From positions 1,989-34,606 of the forward strand of contig NZ_JAQFVG010000121.1 in assembly GCF_029439455.1 (NCBI RefSeq): 32,618 nucleotides of DNA. Direction: 5' to 3'. Source of the DNA: Caballeronia sp. BR00000012568055 (GTDB lineage: Bacteria; Pseudomonadota; Gammaproteobacteria; Burkholderiales; Burkholderiaceae). Below the pieces are notes generated by a model, which worked only from the letters and a program-made list of their open reading frames with translations, was not told the origin of the DNA and made no database searches. Each line of letters begins with the position of its first letter. Position 1 is the stretch's first letter. A program made the position numbers and the translations under genes. Positions 1 through 7,309 of the stretch are shown here, piece by piece.

Positions 1-393
1 TCCGTCAGGTTGATTTGGCGGCAGTGGCGCGTGATTGCTCGTTACCTGCTGATCTGGCAATCGCTCCAATGCATCGGTTTTGCGCTGGAGATCTGGACTG
101 CGTTGTGGGCGCTTCACGTGGATGCGTCGTTCAGCACGGCAATTGCTATTGAAGTGCTTGTTCAACTTATCAGCAGCTTAGCCTTTTTCGTGCCTGCGAA
201 TCTTGGGGTTCAAGAGGGGAGTTTCGTCCTGATAGGCGGAATGTTCGGGCTTGATGCGCCGACGTGTCTGGCACTCGCTGGTGCAAGGCGTCTGCGAGAT
301 TTGCTGTTTTACGTTCCCGGCCTGATCTATTGGCAGTTCGAACAGCGCTCGCTTATACCTCGATGCGTTGACGCATCAGGGTCGCAACGATAG
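1..393 (+). CDS. LPG synthase TM / HpnL-like integral membrane protein, C-terminal part (5' end outside window)
   Basis: The reading frame is open at the left edge and ends with TAG at 391-393, so only about the last 130 residues are present. A TTG at position 10 is an artefact of the cut, not a credible start. The visible part has several hydrophobic segments and ends with the pattern FFVPANLGVQEGSFV, then an ALAGARRLRDLLFYVPGL stretch. This closely resembles the C-terminus of the lysylphosphatidylglycerol synthase transmembrane family (UPF0104), which includes HpnL-like proteins found near hopanoid genes in Burkholderia. The family sits in the inner membrane and is thought to flip or transfer lipids. 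The exact substrate cannot be told from this fragment. It is unrelated to the T6SS genes to the right and marks the edge of the neighbouring locus. Confidence 0.75.
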   Translation, partial: SVRLIWRQWRVIARYLLIWQSLQCIGFALEIWTALWALHVDASFSTAIAIEVLVQLISSLAFFVPANLGVQEGSFVLIGGMFGLDAPTCLALAGARRLRDLLFYVPGLIYWQFEQRSLIPRCVDASGSQR

Positions 394-679
394 CCAATCA
401 ACTTACTCAAGACCGCGTTGCTTATAGGTGTTGTGGTCTGGCCAACAACGTTCGACGGAACGTTGGTTCCGAACCACCCACGACAGCGTGCAAGTCTGTT
501 CAAACTCCGATAAGGAACTGGTAGAAAGTCAAATATATTCAACCACTTGCGGAGCGATGCGCCGCAGCGCCACCGGATTGGTACGCACTTTGCCTAGAGT
601 CATATCAAGGAGTGGCGGCATCCTTGGAACCAACCTCCGAACATTCTTGATTGGCTAACTCACTCCTTGGAGAAGCGAA
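394..679. other. Intergenic stretch without a supported gene
   Basis: This 286-base stretch separates the membrane-protein gene from the small leader-peptide gene. Short open frames exist (for example 428-658 plus) but have no ribosome binding site and an implausible composition, so none is called. The only structure seen is a short inverted repeat at 446-465. Confidence 0.5.
446..465. repeat. Inverted repeat, possible terminator or operator
   Basis: CAACGTTC (446-453) and GAACGTTG (458-465) are perfect 8-base arms around the loop GACG. A second small repeat (GGTTC/GAACC) follows at once. There is no T-run on either side, so a rho-independent terminator is not well supported. It could be a weak terminator for the membrane-protein gene or a protein-binding site. 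Confidence 0.35.
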
Positions 680-865
680 ATGAACACGCTAGTTATCAAA
701 GACCTCCCCGTAGTCGCTGAGATGGATCGTACCGAAATGACCGCAATCAGCGGCGGCCGACTGCCCCAGCAGATCGTGAACATCATCCAGGCTGTTAGCG
801 ACTATGCAAACGACTCTCCTACGCAGCACAGCTTTACGGGCAGCGGAGCGTCCGTGACATATTAA
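680..865 (+). CDS. Small double-glycine-leader peptide (bacteriocin/RiPP-like precursor)
   Basis: This encodes 61 residues. The ATG at 680 has a GGAG ribosome binding site at 669-672, seven bases upstream. The N-terminus (MNTLVIKDLPVVAEMD...) ends in A-I-S-G-G at residues 22-26. This is the layout of double-glycine leaders, where a C39-type peptidase cuts after GG and an ABC exporter releases the peptide. The predicted core would be the 35 residues from R27 to Y61, rich in Q, N, S and T and without Cys. Similar KDLP-type leaders with a terminal GG occur on small Burkholderia proteins (recalled from family knowledge, not searched). No peptidase/exporter or modification enzyme is present in this window, so it is either an orphan precursor or served in trans. 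The reading frame and leader are clear; the function is inferred. Confidence 0.65.
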   Translation: MNTLVIKDLPVVAEMDRTEMTAISGGRLPQQIVNIIQAVSDYANDSPTQHSFTGSGASVTY

Positions 866-895
866 AGAAGCACGGAGAGTTCGAAGCTAAAGGCC

Positions 896-1039
896 GTGCC
901 GGACAAGGAGCCTCTTGCATTCAAGTGGTTTCTTGTCCCTCGATCGATGACGTATGAGGCAGCCAGTGACCTCGCTCGCTGCATGTTCCAGGTTTCGGTC
1001 GTTCTTGGACTCTCACGGATCGAGGGCAAGGCGAATTAG
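896..1039 (+). pseudogene. Possible small ORF or gene remnant
   Basis: Downstream of the leader peptide, in the same frame, the sequence stays open from 866 to the TAG at 1037-1039. The translated part (KEPLAFKWFLVP... to ...VVLGLSRIEGKAN) has a protein-like composition. Possible starts are GTG at 896 (47 residues) or ATG at 947 (30 residues), both with poor ribosome binding sites. I do not recognise the family. It may be the tail of a decayed gene, a second small peptide gene, or chance. Confidence 0.25.
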
Positions 1040-1151
1040 TTAAGTAAGACTAAGCGTTCTTGATGTCGAACATCCCGACAAGACTTAACGGCGGCTTTCT
1101 CTCCGGGCTTCGCAAAGAACCATAGCAAAGTTCGCTCGGTGCAAAAGCAAA
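1040..1151. other. Intergenic, no gene seen
   Basis: With the uncertain ORF before it, positions 866-1203 form a 338-base stretch without a secure gene. Apart from the terminator at 1152-1176 I see no RNA gene, repeat or clear promoter here. Confidence 0.5.
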
Positions 1152-1176
1152 GCCCCGTCAAGACCGCTGACGGGGC
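1152..1176 (-). terminator. Rho-independent terminator of the sigma/anti-sigma operon
   Basis: GCCCCGTCA (1152-1160) and TGACGGGGC (1168-1176) form a perfect 9-bp GC-rich stem with a 7-base loop. Read on the minus strand the stem is followed by TTTGCTTTTGC, a T-rich tract. It lies 28 bases past the anti-sigma stop. There is no T-tract in the plus direction, so it serves the minus-strand operon. Confidence 0.85.
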
Positions 1177-1203
1177 CTGAATTGCACGAGGATCGGCGCG
1201 CGC

Positions 1204-2037
1204 CTAGCTATCGCGCGAAAGGTCCGCGCTGCCGTCGCTATAGAGCGGCGCAGTCTTACCACTCGCGATGCTGTTGCCGATCACCTGCAAATCGACGGAC
1301 GGCGCTTTGCCGAGCAGCACGTAAGCAAGCCGGTTGGCGCGCCACGTGACCGTCTTCATCTCGCCGACCTGGCTCGATTTCACCGGCGCATCGCCTTCGT
1401 TCTCCTCGATCACGCATAGCGCGACGGGATCGCCGCGCTCGGGCAGATACACCATCTGGATCAGCGGGCGATCATGATAATTCAGGCGCTGTACGCGCTT
1501 GAACTTGAGGCCAACCTGACGCAGATCGGGCACATCGACTGGCATGCCGTCGCGCTGATGGATATCCGCGAGAACCTGTTCCGTGTTGGCCTTGTCCTCT
1601 CGCAGATTGGCCACCGTATCGCGTCCGTACAGCACCTGATAATCAGCCACGCTCTGTACCCACGGATCAGCGCCGGGCTTCATCGGATTGAAGCCGCCGA
1701 GATAACCGGTCAGCACTCCCGAGCAGATCGCCCCGGCGACGAAAGCGGCTGCTGCCCACTGCATCGCGAAGCGCCGGCCGCCACGCTGCGCCTTGCGCGC
1801 TTGCGGCGTGCTGACGCTGACGAGTTCCTCGATACGGCGTGTAAGGCTCTCGGGCACGGGCGGCACTGTCTGCCGGTCGTACGCGGCTCGGTACGGCAGC
1901 ATCGATGCCTGCAGCGCGGCGGCGCGCGCGGCGAGTTCGTCGGAATGCGCGATGGCCGCTTCGATCTCCGCACGCTGCTCGGGCGACAGTTCGCCGTCCA
2001 CATAGGACATCAGCAGCGAATCATCAACATTCATCAT
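1204..2037 (-). CDS. Anti-sigma factor, membrane-anchored
   Basis: This encodes 277 residues. The N-terminal part (about 1-50: SYVDGELSPEQRAEIEAAI) is the short helical anti-sigma domain that binds an ECF sigma factor. The classical zinc-binding HxxxCxxC is not seen. One transmembrane segment (about 92-114) follows a basic stretch, and the remaining 160 residues would be periplasmic, where a signal would be sensed. The ATG at 2037 overlaps the sigma-factor stop (ATGA), so the two genes are translationally coupled. A second ATG directly follows at 2034. This arrangement is standard: the anti-sigma factor holds the sigma factor at the membrane until a signal releases it. The inducing signal is unknown. 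Confidence 0.85.
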   Translation of the reverse strand: MMNVDDSLLMSYVDGELSPEQRAEIEAAIAHSDELAARAAALQASMLPYRAAYDRQTVPPVPESLTRRIEELVSVSTPQARKAQRGGRRFAMQWAAAAFVAGAICSGVLTGYLGGFNPMKPGADPWVQSVADYQVLYGRDTVANLREDKANTEQVLADIHQRDGMPVDVPDLRQVGLKFKRVQRLNYHDRPLIQMVYLPERGDPVALCVIEENEGDAPVKSSQVGEMKTVTWRANRLAYVLLGKAPSVDLQVIGNSIASGKTAPLYSDGSADLSRDS

Positions 2038-2567
2038 AAGGATTCCCCTTTCCTGACTGCCGCCGGCGACTGAACGCTGAATCTCTGACCGACCGTGAGC
2101 CGCGCGCGCGACAGCCGGCTCATCACCGTGCCGATCGGCACGTCGAGCACGTCGGCCGCCTCGCGATAACTGAGGCCTTCGATCGCCACCAGCACCATCA
2201 CGACGCGTTGCGCTTCCGGCAAGGCCTCGACCGCATCAATTACCTGGCGATGCAGCAGATCCAGCTCCGGATTGCGTCCCGCCGGATCGGCAAATTGTTC
2301 TATTTCCTCGTCCTGCCAGTCCATGCTGCCACGGCTGCGAATCGATCGCGCGCGCAATTCGTTCATCCAGGTCGAATGCACGATCGAAAACAGCCAACTC
2401 AACGTCGATGTCCCCGGCTGCAATTGACTGCGCCGTTCCAGCGCCCGAACGCAGGCGCGCTGCACCAGATCCTCGGCGTCGTGCTGATTTTGCGTGAGCC
2501 GCAGCGCGAAGCGCCACAGACGCGGCAGCAGCGTCGGCAGGACGGTCGGCAGATCGTCGTCGTTCAT
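2034..2567 (-). CDS. ECF-family RNA polymerase sigma factor
   Basis: This encodes 177 residues from the ATG at 2567, which has an AGGAG site (complement of 2576-2580) eight bases upstream. In-frame upstream starts (to 2609) lack such a site and would lie before the likely promoter. Region 2 is visible as LWRFALRLTQNQHDAEDLVQRA with the downstream WLFSIVHS...NELR segment. Region 4 is ALPEAQRVVMVLVAIEGLSYREAADVL followed by the helix-turn-helix GTVMSRLSRAR. These are the two conserved parts of an ECF sigma factor, with no region 3. It is co-transcribed with its anti-sigma factor. A GGAAT-N17-GTT sequence just upstream suggests self-activation, as is common in this class. Confidence 0.92.
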   Translation of the reverse strand: MNDDDLPTVLPTLLPRLWRFALRLTQNQHDAEDLVQRACVRALERRSQLQPGTSTLSWLFSIVHSTWMNELRARSIRSRGSMDWQDEEIEQFADPAGRNPELDLLHRQVIDAVEALPEAQRVVMVLVAIEGLSYREAADVLDVPIGTVMSRLSRARLTVGQRFSVQSPAAVRKGESL

Positions 2568-2604
2568 CGGGGCAGCTCCTGTGATGGGCGCGCTCATGAT
2601 TGAC

Positions 2605-2629
2605 AACACTCCAGAAGCCGATCTATTCC
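2605..2629 (-). promoter_or_regulatory. Candidate ECF-type promoter for the sigma operon
   Basis: On the minus strand, GGAAT (complement of 2625-2629) is followed by 17 bases and then GTT (complement of 2605-2607, continuing GTC). This resembles the -35 GGAAT / -10 GTT layout of many ECF promoters. It would start transcription a short way upstream of the ATG at 2567 and supports that start. Confidence 0.45.
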
Positions 2630-2652
2630 GGAAATTTTTCGATTTTTTTTGC

Positions 2653-2678
2653 GGAATAAGCGGGTGGGGGCGGCTGTT
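2653..2678 (+). promoter_or_regulatory. Candidate ECF-type promoter for the 58-residue gene
   Basis: GGAAT (2653-2657), 18 bases, then GTT (2676-2678) matches the motif seen on the opposite strand. It is placed about 58 bases before the ATG at 2736. Two matches facing away from each other suggest that the sigma factor controls both directions. This is inferred from spacing only. Confidence 0.4.
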
Positions 2679-2735
2679 TTCGGGTCACGGATCGCGCAAC
2701 GGTGCGCGCTGAAACCACCGAATAGGAGACAGATC

Positions 2736-2912
2736 ATGGAGACCCTCCTTGACCGGGCCCGGCAGGCAGGCATAACGGTCATGCTGGACGCGTGCATCGG
2801 ACGCGAACGTTTTCATAGCATAGTCGGTTCCGCCGCGACTCTCGAACGTTTTGCGCAGCTTTGCGAAACGCCGGCGGTGGCAGCGGAAATCCGCCGGGCG
2901 CTCGGCGCATGA
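2736..2912 (+). CDS. Small conserved-type protein of unknown function, possible ECF regulon member
   Basis: This encodes 58 residues (METLLDRARQAGITV...EIRRALGA). I chose the ATG at 2736 because AGGAG lies seven bases upstream; the longer in-frame reading from 2649 has no such site. It is predicted to be helical and soluble, with one Cys near residue 18 and one in LCETPAVAAEI. It has no signal peptide and no membrane segment. It is divergent from the sigma factor and shares what looks like the same promoter type. I do not recognise the family. It ends 175 bases before hcp and probably is not part of the T6SS operon. Confidence 0.7.
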   Translation: METLLDRARQAGITVMLDACIGRERFHSIVGSAATLERFAQLCETPAVAAEIRRALGA

Positions 2913-2930
2913 ATTCGGGCTGAATGCGTA

Positions 2931-2944
2931 GCGTTTCGAAACGC
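2931..2944. promoter_or_regulatory. 14-bp perfect palindrome upstream of hcp
   Basis: GCGTTTCGAAACGC is perfectly self-complementary and lies about 145 bases before the hcp start, in the only gap that can hold the promoter of the T6SS operon. It could be an operator for a dimeric regulator. No T-run follows, and there is no loop, so a terminator is less likely. The assignment is inferred from symmetry and position. Confidence 0.35.
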
Positions 2945-3087
2945 GTCAAAGCACGAGTGACGATTAGGCATCCGTATCAATGTGGGCGATAAAAAAGCCC
3001 GCAAATCAGGTTTCGCGATCCAAACAGGACGCGAATTTTGCCCGTGCCGCAAGGTGCATTTTTTATCTGAATTATCTGGAGACTGAC

Positions 3088-3573
3088 ATGGCCGTAGATA
3101 TGTTCATGAAGCTGGGCGACATCAAAGGTGAATCACTGGCCGTTGGCCACACCGAAGAAATCGAAGTGCTGAGCTGGTCGTGGGGCTGCTCGCAACAGGG
3201 CAGCACCCACACCGGCACAGGCGGCGGCACCGGCACCGCGTGGGTGCAGGACCTCACCATCACCCAATACCTCGATAAAAGCTCGCCCACCATCGTGCAG
3301 TCGTGTTGCCAGGGCGTGCACATGCCCGAAGCCGTGCTCACGCTGCGCAAGGCGGGCGGCCCCGGGCCTGTCGAGTATCTGAAGATCACGCTCAAGGAAG
3401 TGCTTATCAGCAGCCACTCGGTGGGCTCGGGCGGCGGCGATCAGGTCTCCGAAAGCATCACGCTGAACTTCTCGCAATTCAACATGGAGTATCAGCCGCA
3501 GGACAACACCGGCGCGAAGAAGGGCGGCGCGGTGACGGGCAAATGGAACATCCCGAAGAACAAGTCGGAATGA
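3088..3573 (+). CDS. hcp: T6SS tube protein Hcp (TssD)
   Basis: This encodes 161 residues. The ATG at 3088 has GGAG at 3078-3081 and gives the typical Hcp N-terminus (MAVDMFMKLGDIKGES). The earlier in-frame ATG at 2980 would add an unrelated N-terminus. Hcp forms hexameric rings that stack into the tube expelled into target cells. Visible features are the GES..GH..EIEVLSWSWG strand, a Gly/Thr-rich loop near residues 40-55, and a C-terminal beta region with SITLNFSQFNMEYQPQ. It is the first gene of the T6SS operon; a strongly expressed first gene suits the most abundant T6SS protein. The adjacent pair Cys-Cys in the middle is less usual. Confidence 0.95.
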   Translation: MAVDMFMKLGDIKGESLAVGHTEEIEVLSWSWGCSQQGSTHTGTGGGTGTAWVQDLTITQYLDKSSPTIVQSCCQGVHMPEAVLTLRKAGGPGPVEYLKITLKEVLISSHSVGSGGGDQVSESITLNFSQFNMEYQPQDNTGAKKGGAVTGKWNIPKNKSE

Positions 3574-3617
3574 GCTGCCCGCTCGCGGATTAACCCACGT
3601 CTTCCGGGAACCCCACC

Positions 3618-4649
3618 ATGAATCGTGCAGATATCGCAGCCTGGCTCACCGAACTCGCTCCGCATCCGTGTGGCGAGGACGAAGAGTACAGCGCCGATTT
3701 CCGGGCGCTGGAGCAGGCGATCGCAGGCAAGCCCGATGCCCAGTACGGAGGCACGGTGATCGCCGCAACGCCGCCTGACTGGACGCTCGCTCACTCGCTC
3801 TCGATGATCCTGCTCGAACGCACGCGCGATCTGCGCGTGGCGGTGCACTACACGCGTTCGAGCACGATTCGCGAGGGTTTTGCGGGGCTTTCGCGCGGCC
3901 TCGCGCTGATCGAAGGGCTGCTCGATCAGCACTGGGGCGGCGTGCATCCGCAACTCGACGACGCCGATAGCGACGATCCGACCGCGCGAGTCAACGCGCT
4001 GTCGGCACTAATCGACGGAGAAGGACTCGCGGGCGAACTGCGCGATGTGCCCTTCGTCGCGCCGCGCGGCCAGCGCGGTTTCGTGCTGCGCGATCTCGAC
4101 GTGATGGCCGGCGATGCGCCGCTTCCCGAAGGCGACGAAATGCCGACTCTCGCAGCCATCGATGCGGCGTTCGCGCAAGCCGGCATCGACGAAGCGCGGG
4201 CGGTGAGTCAGGCGCTTCAGTCGGCGCGGGCGTCGCTCGCGAATATCGAGCGTGCGCTGACCGCGCGCGTGGGACCGGCGCGCGCACTCGATTTCGAGCC
4301 GCTCGCGCGTCCGCTCCAGCGCATCGGGGAATTCGTGGCGGCGCACACGGGGGAGCGGGGCAGCGCGCTGGAGACCAGCAGCAGTGAAGAGGGCGCGGGT
4401 TTCGCCCCGGCGATGCAGCACATCGCCGATGCGGAACCCGCCACGCCCCGCCGCATCGCAAGCGCGCGCGACGTGGGAGAAGCGCTCGACGCGATCTGCG
4501 CTTACTACGCCCAGTACGAGCCGTCGAGTCCGTTGCCGGTGCTGCTGCAGCGCGCGCGCAGGCTCGTCGGCAAGAGCTTTATCGAAATCATCGAGGATGT
4601 CGCGCCCGATGGCGCGCATCAGTTCAGGCATCTCGGCGGCGTTGTCTGA
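3618..4649 (+). CDS. tssA: T6SS baseplate/sheath assembly protein TssA
   Basis: This encodes 343 residues. An ImpA-type N-terminal domain fills about the first 140 residues (AWLTELAPHPCGEDEEYSAD, then the DWTLAHSLSMILLERTRDLRVAVHYTR and LLDQHWGGVHPQLD segments that mark the family). A variable Ala-rich linker follows. The C-terminus has the helix PLPVLLQRARRLVGKSF typical of TssA proteins. TssA acts in the cytoplasm as a cap that guides baseplate and tube/sheath assembly. It starts 44 bases after hcp and sits in the same transcript. The size is close to that of shorter TssA proteins. Confidence 0.93.
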   Translation: MNRADIAAWLTELAPHPCGEDEEYSADFRALEQAIAGKPDAQYGGTVIAATPPDWTLAHSLSMILLERTRDLRVAVHYTRSSTIREGFAGLSRGLALIEGLLDQHWGGVHPQLDDADSDDPTARVNALSALIDGEGLAGELRDVPFVAPRGQRGFVLRDLDVMAGDAPLPEGDEMPTLAAIDAAFAQAGIDEARAVSQALQSARASLANIERALTARVGPARALDFEPLARPLQRIGEFVAAHTGERGSALETSSSEEGAGFAPAMQHIADAEPATPRRIASARDVGEALDAICAYYAQYEPSSPLPVLLQRARRLVGKSFIEIIEDVAPDGAHQFRHLGGVV

Positions 4650-4682
4650 GCCGCTTCACGCAAACGTCAAGGAGTGGATATC

Positions 4683-5210
4683 GTGGCAAAGGAAAGCAGT
4701 CAGAAGTTTATCGCGCGCAATCGTGCGCCGCGCGTGCAGATCGAATACGACGTCGAAGCCTACGGCTCGGAAAAGAAGGTCAATCTTCCTTTCGTGATGG
4801 GCGTGCTCGCGGATCTCTCGGGTCAGCCCGCCGAGCCGCTCGCGCCCGCCGCCGATCGCAAGTTTCTGGAAGTCGATGTGGACAACTTCGACGAGCGTCT
4901 CAAGTCGATGAAGCCGCGCGTCGCGGTGCAGGTGCCCAACACGCTGACGGGCGAGGGCAACGTCGCGGTCGATCTGACCTTCGAGAGCATGGACGACTTC
5001 ACGCCCGCAGCGATCGCGCGCAAGGTCGCGCCGCTGCGCCAACTGCTGGAAGCGCGCACGCAATTGGCGAACCTCCTGACTTACATGGATGGCAAGACCG
5101 GCGCGGAAGCGCTGATCGCGCGCCTCTTGGAGGAGCCCGCGCTGATGCAGGCGCTCGCCGCCCAGCCGCGCGCGAACGACGCCGCCGATCAACCCGCCAC
5201 CGGAGCATGA
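4683..5210 (+). CDS. tssB: T6SS contractile sheath small subunit TssB (VipA)
   Basis: This encodes 175 residues. I chose the GTG at 4683, which gives the family N-terminus MAKESSQKFIARNRAPRVQI and has AAGGAG (4669-4674) eight bases upstream. A GTG at 4674 overlaps that site and is rejected. Family signatures are VQIEYDVEAYGSEKKVNLPFV, the GVLADLSG strand, and the acidic DFTPAAIARKV and LRQLLEAR helices. TssB pairs with TssC to form the sheath around the Hcp tube; contraction drives the spike into the target. The TssC gene follows after four bases, as expected for equimolar partners. Confidence 0.96.
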   Translation: MAKESSQKFIARNRAPRVQIEYDVEAYGSEKKVNLPFVMGVLADLSGQPAEPLAPAADRKFLEVDVDNFDERLKSMKPRVAVQVPNTLTGEGNVAVDLTFESMDDFTPAAIARKVAPLRQLLEARTQLANLLTYMDGKTGAEALIARLLEEPALMQALAAQPRANDAADQPATGA

Positions 5211-5214
5211 CGCG

Positions 5215-6723
5215 ATGAACGATCTCAGCATCCAGCAAGACACCGACGCGGTGACGATGGAAGCCGCGCCCGCGCCCGTAATAGACGACTTTTCCGCGCT
5301 GCTGCAAAAGGAGTTCAAGCCGAAGTCCGATCACGCACGCGACGCCGTGGAGAACGCGGTGCGCACGCTCGCCGAGCAGGCGCTGCGCGAAACCGGCGTG
5401 ATCTCCGGCGATGTCCTCGCGACCATCGAGGCGCTGATCGCGCAGATCGATCACGCGCTTACCGGGCAGATCAATCTGATCCTGCACAGCGAGCCGTTCC
5501 AGAAGGTCGAGAGCGCGTGGCGCGGCCTGCACTACCTCGTCAACAACACGGAAACCGACGAGTCGCTCAAGATCCGCGTGCTCAATATCTCGAAGACGGA
5601 ACTGCACAAGACGCTGAAGAAGTATCGCGGCGTCGCGTGGGACCAGAGCCCGCTCTTCAAGAAACTTTACGAGGAAGAATACGGCCAGTTCGGCGGTGAG
5701 CCGTATGGCGCGTTGGTCGCGGACTACTATTTCGATCACAGCGGCCCCGACGTCGATCTGCTTACGCAGATTGCGAAGATCGCGGCGGCGGCGCATGCGC
5801 CGTTTATCGCTGGCGCGGACCCGGCGGCGCTCCTGATGGACTCATGGCAGGAACTCGCCAACCCGCGCGATCTGACCAAGATCTTCCAGACGCCCGAGCA
5901 TGCCGCGTGGCGCTCGCTGCGTGATTCGGAGGACTCACGATATATCGGACTCGCGATGCCGCGCTTTCTCGCACGCGCACCCTACGGCGCGAAAACCGAT
6001 CCCGTCGAGGCATTCGATTTCGAGGAAGACACGGTCGGCGCGAACAGCAGCAAGTACGCGTGGGCGAACGCATCGTATGCGATGGCGGCGAACATTACGC
6101 GCTCGTTCAAGATGTTCGGCTGGTGCTCGCGGATTCGCGGCGTGGAGTCGGGCGGCTCGGTCGAAGGCCTGCCGGTACACGCATTCCCCACGGACGATGG
6201 CGGCATCGACATGAAGTGCCCGACCGAGATCGCGATCAGCGACCGGCGCGAAGCGGAACTCGCGAAGAACGGTTTCATGCCGCTCGTGCACAAGAAGAAC
6301 TCGGACTTCGCGGCATTTATCGGTGCGCAATCGCTGCATAAGCCTGCCGAATACGAAGATCCGGATGCCACCGCCAATGCGAATCTCGCCGCGCGCCTGC
6401 CGTATCTGTTCGCGTGCTGCCGCTTCGCGCACTACCTGAAGTGCATCGTGCGCGACAAGCTCGGCTCGTTCAAGGAACGCGACGACATGGAGCGCTGGCT
6501 GCAGAACTGGATTTTGCAGTACGTCGATGGCGATCCCACGCACTCTTCCGACGACACCAAGGCGCGCAAGCCGCTCGCCGATGCGCAGGTCGTCGTGGAG
6601 GAAGTGGCGGGCAATCCGGGCTACTACACGTCGAAGTTCTTCCTGCGCCCGCATTACCAGCTCGAAGGCCTGACGGTATCGCTGCGGCTCGTCTCGAAGC
6701 TGCCGACGGCGAAGGCCGCCTGA
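5215..6723 (+). CDS. tssC: T6SS contractile sheath large subunit TssC (VipB)
   Basis: This encodes 502 residues, normal for the family. GGAG at 5202-5205 lies nine bases before the ATG. Recognisable parts are INLILHSEPFQKVESAWRGL, the EYGQFGGEPYGALVADYYF segment, the GWCSRIRG motif with PVHAFPTDDGG, and the C-terminal NPGYYTSKFFLRPHYQLEG. TssC forms the sheath with TssB, and ClpV pulls the contracted sheath apart through an N-terminal TssC helix. No missing motif or frameshift was seen. Confidence 0.97.
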   Translation: MNDLSIQQDTDAVTMEAAPAPVIDDFSALLQKEFKPKSDHARDAVENAVRTLAEQALRETGVISGDVLATIEALIAQIDHALTGQINLILHSEPFQKVESAWRGLHYLVNNTETDESLKIRVLNISKTELHKTLKKYRGVAWDQSPLFKKLYEEEYGQFGGEPYGALVADYYFDHSGPDVDLLTQIAKIAAAAHAPFIAGADPAALLMDSWQELANPRDLTKIFQTPEHAAWRSLRDSEDSRYIGLAMPRFLARAPYGAKTDPVEAFDFEEDTVGANSSKYAWANASYAMAANITRSFKMFGWCSRIRGVESGGSVEGLPVHAFPTDDGGIDMKCPTEIAISDRREAELAKNGFMPLVHKKNSDFAAFIGAQSLHKPAEYEDPDATANANLAARLPYLFACCRFAHYLKCIVRDKLGSFKERDDMERWLQNWILQYVDGDPTHSSDDTKARKPLADAQVVVEEVAGNPGYYTSKFFLRPHYQLEGLTVSLRLVSKLPTAKAA

Positions 6724-6760
6724 GCCTGGTCGATTCATTTCGCGTAACTGGAGCCGCCCC

Positions 6761-7309
6761 ATGTCCGAACCATCCGCCCGGGACCGCCTGCAGCCGTCGC
6801 TGCTGGACCGCCTGACCGATCTCGAACCGCACGCGCGTCACGAAGCGCGCGAGCGTCGCGTGATCTCGTCGCGTGCGCTGCGCGACAGCGTGCAGCGCGA
6901 TATCGGCTGGCTGCTGAATGCAAGCGGTCTCGCGGAGGACATGGATGGGGCGAACCTGCCGTATGTCGCGGCCTCGGTGCTCAATTACGGCTTGCCCGAT
7001 CTCGCGGGCCGCGACGTCGCCGCGCTCTCGGCGGGCGCGCTTGAGCGCATGATCCGCGATGCGCTGTGGGCCTTCGAGCCGCGGCTCGCGCGTGAATCGG
7101 TGCGCGTGAGCGCGATCGACGGGAAGGGCGCGACGGGTACGAAAGGCTGCGGCCACGTCATCCGCTTCGAGATCGAAGCGGACATGTGGTCGCAGCCGTA
7201 TCCCGAGCGCCTGTATCTGCGCACGGAACTGGATCTCGAAGCGGGCGAGGTGCGCGTGTCCGACGCATCGGCGGCGCGCGCGGCGCGTGCCGGGGAGCAG
7301 TCGGCATGA
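6761..7309 (+). CDS. tssE: T6SS baseplate protein TssE (gp25-like)
   Basis: This encodes 182 residues. GGAG at 6750-6753 precedes the ATG by seven bases. The start (RLQPSLLDRLTDLEP) and the RVISSRALRDSVQRDIGWLLNA segment are typical of TssE and phage T4 gp25-like wedge proteins, as is NYGLPDLAGRDV. TssE is part of the cytoplasmic baseplate and nucleates sheath polymerisation. The stop overlaps the tssF start (ATGA), showing translational coupling. The C-terminal Ala/Arg-rich tail looks unstructured. Confidence 0.94.
   Translation: MSEPSARDRLQPSLLDRLTDLEPHARHEARERRVISSRALRDSVQRDIGWLLNASGLAEDMDGANLPYVAASVLNYGLPDLAGRDVAALSAGALERMIRDALWAFEPRLARESVRVSAIDGKGATGTKGCGHVIRFEIEADMWSQPYPERLYLRTELDLEAGEVRVSDASAARAARAGEQSA

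Noticed and set aside
428..658. 76-codon open frame on the plus strand before the leader peptide
   Set aside because: It starts with TTG, has no ribosome binding site and its composition is not protein-like.
3038..3066. TTGCCC-N17-TTTTAT as a sigma-70 promoter of hcp
   Set aside because: The -10 match is poor and the transcript would start almost at the ribosome binding site, so it is too weak to list as a feature.
7186..7305. N-terminal extension of tssF
   Set aside because: It lies inside tssE; the ATG at 7306 gives the standard TssF N-terminus and overlaps the tssE stop.
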